Positions 7,315-7,791 of a DNA stretch of 7,791 bases are shown in pieces. Source of the stretch: SABY01 sp964612515 (GTDB lineage Bacteria > Bacteroidota > Bacteroidia > Bacteroidales > 4484-276); assembly GCA_964612515.1 (NCBI GenBank), contig CAZTCX010000174.1, positions 1-7,791 on the forward strand, read 5' to 3'. The notes beneath the pieces were generated by a model, which had not been told where the DNA came from, searched no databases, and saw nothing but the letters and a program-made list of their open reading frames with translations. A program made the translations under genes and the position numbers. Each line of letters opens with the position of its first letter. The stretch's first letter is position 1.

Positions 7315-7322
7315 TATTTTTG
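7315..7322 (+). promoter_or_regulatory. Bacteroidota-type -7 box (TATTTTTG) for the tRNA locus
   Basis: TATTTTTG matches TAnnTTTG exactly and ends 16 bases before the first tRNA-like sequence at 7339, so a transcript could start about ten bases before it and run through both copies to the terminator at 7494-7530. No matching -33 element is evident. Confidence 0.45.
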
Positions 7323-7338
7323 CCGCCACATTGCAAGC

Positions 7339-7392
7339 GGGACGTTAGCTCAGTTGGTTTAGAGCATCCCGCTTAAAGCGGGAGGGTCACTG
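7339..7392 (+). pseudogene. Truncated tRNA-like copy (anticodon UAA, T arm and 3' acceptor strand missing)
   Basis: The acceptor 5' strand (GGGACGT), D arm, anticodon arm and variable region can be traced; similarity to the neighbouring tRNA-Val then stops inside the T stem (ACTG followed by a T-rich spacer). No 3' acceptor strand follows. The first 28 bases (7339-7366) are identical to those of the intact copy (7412-7439), and GGGTCACTG (7384-7392) recurs at 7457-7465. The anticodon stem TCCCG/CGGGA is perfect, with loop CTTAAAG (7372-7378) placing UAA at 34-36. A class I body with a 5-base variable loop does not fit the usual long-arm tRNA-Leu(UAA). One reading is a decayed tRNA-Val(UAC) with C36 changed to A. 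A functional tRNA is unlikely. Confidence 0.75.
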
Positions 7393-7411
7393 TTCTTTTT
7401 ATAATTGTTTT

Positions 7412-7486
7412 GGGACGTTAGCTCAGTTGGTTTAGAGCACTTGCTTGACAGGCAAGGGGTCACTGGTTCGACTCCAGTACGCCCCA
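7412..7486 (+). tRNA. trnV: tRNA-Val (anticodon GAC)
   Basis: A full cloverleaf of 75 bases. The acceptor strands GGGACGT/ACGCCCC pair except for an A4-C69 mismatch. The D stem is GCTC/GAGC, and the anticodon stem CTTGC/GCAAG encloses TTGACAG with GAC at 7447-7449. The variable loop is GGGTC; the T stem ACTGG/CCAGT encloses TTCGACT. The discriminator is A7486 and CCA is not encoded. GAC reads the valine codons GUC/GUU. It follows the truncated copy by 19 bases and precedes a strong terminator, so the two are probably one transcription unit. Confidence 0.93.
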
Positions 7487-7493
7487 CATTGTG

Positions 7494-7535
7494 AAACAGG
7501 GAGTTAGAGTAAAGTCTGACTCCCTGTTTTCTTTT
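7494..7535 (+). terminator. Strong Rho-independent terminator after tRNA-Val
   Basis: A perfect 11-bp stem AAACAGGGAGT (7494-7504) pairs with ACTCCCTGTTT (7519-7529). It extends inward by four more pairs including one G-T, leaving loop GTAAAG (7509-7514). TTTTCTTTT follows. It begins eight bases after the tRNA 3' end. Confidence 0.85.
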
Positions 7536-7537
7536 GA

Positions 7538-7791
7538 GTTTAAACATAGTTTAAACAGATGCCTGCTGGCTTCTTTGAATTGGCGGAAAAAATAACAGTA
7601 CACCCGAAAATTACTTATTGTCCTCCAAAGATTACCTCTTTCCAGACGCCTTTTAAATAGGGAATTACATAAAGTACTCATCATCATGCAGCAAGGTTTA
7701 GTTTATTTCGGTTTGTTTATTCTGTTTGACAAACTATATAATACTCCCCGTTATTTAGACCACTGGTTAAGGTGAGAATTTATTAATTTTA
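7538..7791. other. AT-rich non-coding end of the window
   Basis: No gene is supported here on either strand. The only structure I see is two copies of the palindrome GTTTAAAC (7538-7545 and 7549-7556) set 11 bases apart, which could be a protein-binding site or chance in AT-rich DNA. The far end (7726-7791) is very AT-rich and may be the upstream region of a gene beyond the window. Confidence 0.4.

Noticed and set aside
7231..7329. Upstream in-frame start for the dipeptidyl peptidase at 7329
   Set aside because: It adds 33 residues before an obvious signal peptide, overlaps the proposed promoter and ends ten bases from the tRNA-like copy.
7359..7687. Two minus-strand frames of 62 and 75 codons over the tRNA locus
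   Set aside because: Their sequences (GVEPVTP, GVLESNQ) are the familiar false proteins produced by translating antisense tRNA sequence.
7726..7742. TTGACA followed by TATAAT, resembling a sigma-70 promoter
   Set aside because: The spacer is only five bases instead of about 17, and the Bacteroidota -7 motif is absent.

Overview
The window looks like chromosomal DNA from a member of the Bacteroidota. A secreted dipeptidyl peptidase IV of the Bacteroidota type is present. Start codons are preceded by A/T-rich leaders with weak or no Shine-Dalgarno sequences. The exact Bacteroidota -7 promoter box TAnnTTTG occurs 16 to 31 bases ahead of four of the transcription units, with a near match ahead of a fifth. 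I cannot name a genus.

Layout: (1) 1-1245 (+) is the 3' part of an unrecognised acidic protein with two four-cysteine clusters; its start lies before the window. (2) 1319-2164 (+) is a DUF89/ARMT1-like metal-dependent phosphatase with its own promoter box and a terminator at 2235-2276. (3) 2284-2464 is a MITE-like inverted repeat with TGTCCGGT ends. (4) 2547-2987 (-) is a small, AT-rich membrane protein resembling the CrtO acyltransferase family. It is divergently transcribed from (5) 3199-4617 (+), a complete group II PLP-dependent aromatic amino acid decarboxylase. (6) 4618-5025 has no gene but holds a cluster of four REP-like hairpins. (7) 5026-7230 (-) is a complete dipeptidyl peptidase IV with signal peptide and intact catalytic triad. 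(8) 7339-7486 (+) holds a truncated tRNA-like copy followed by an intact tRNA-Val(GAC) and a strong terminator. The last ~260 bases contain no gene I can support.

The genes do not form a pathway. They look like single-gene transcription units with individual promoters, separated by repeats. No defence system, CRISPR array, transposase or biosynthetic cluster is visible, and I do not see a clear undescribed system. The most unusual items are the damaged tandem tRNA locus, whose sequence pattern suggests recombination or gene conversion between tRNA copies; the two non-coding repeat elements; and the double-cysteine-cluster protein.
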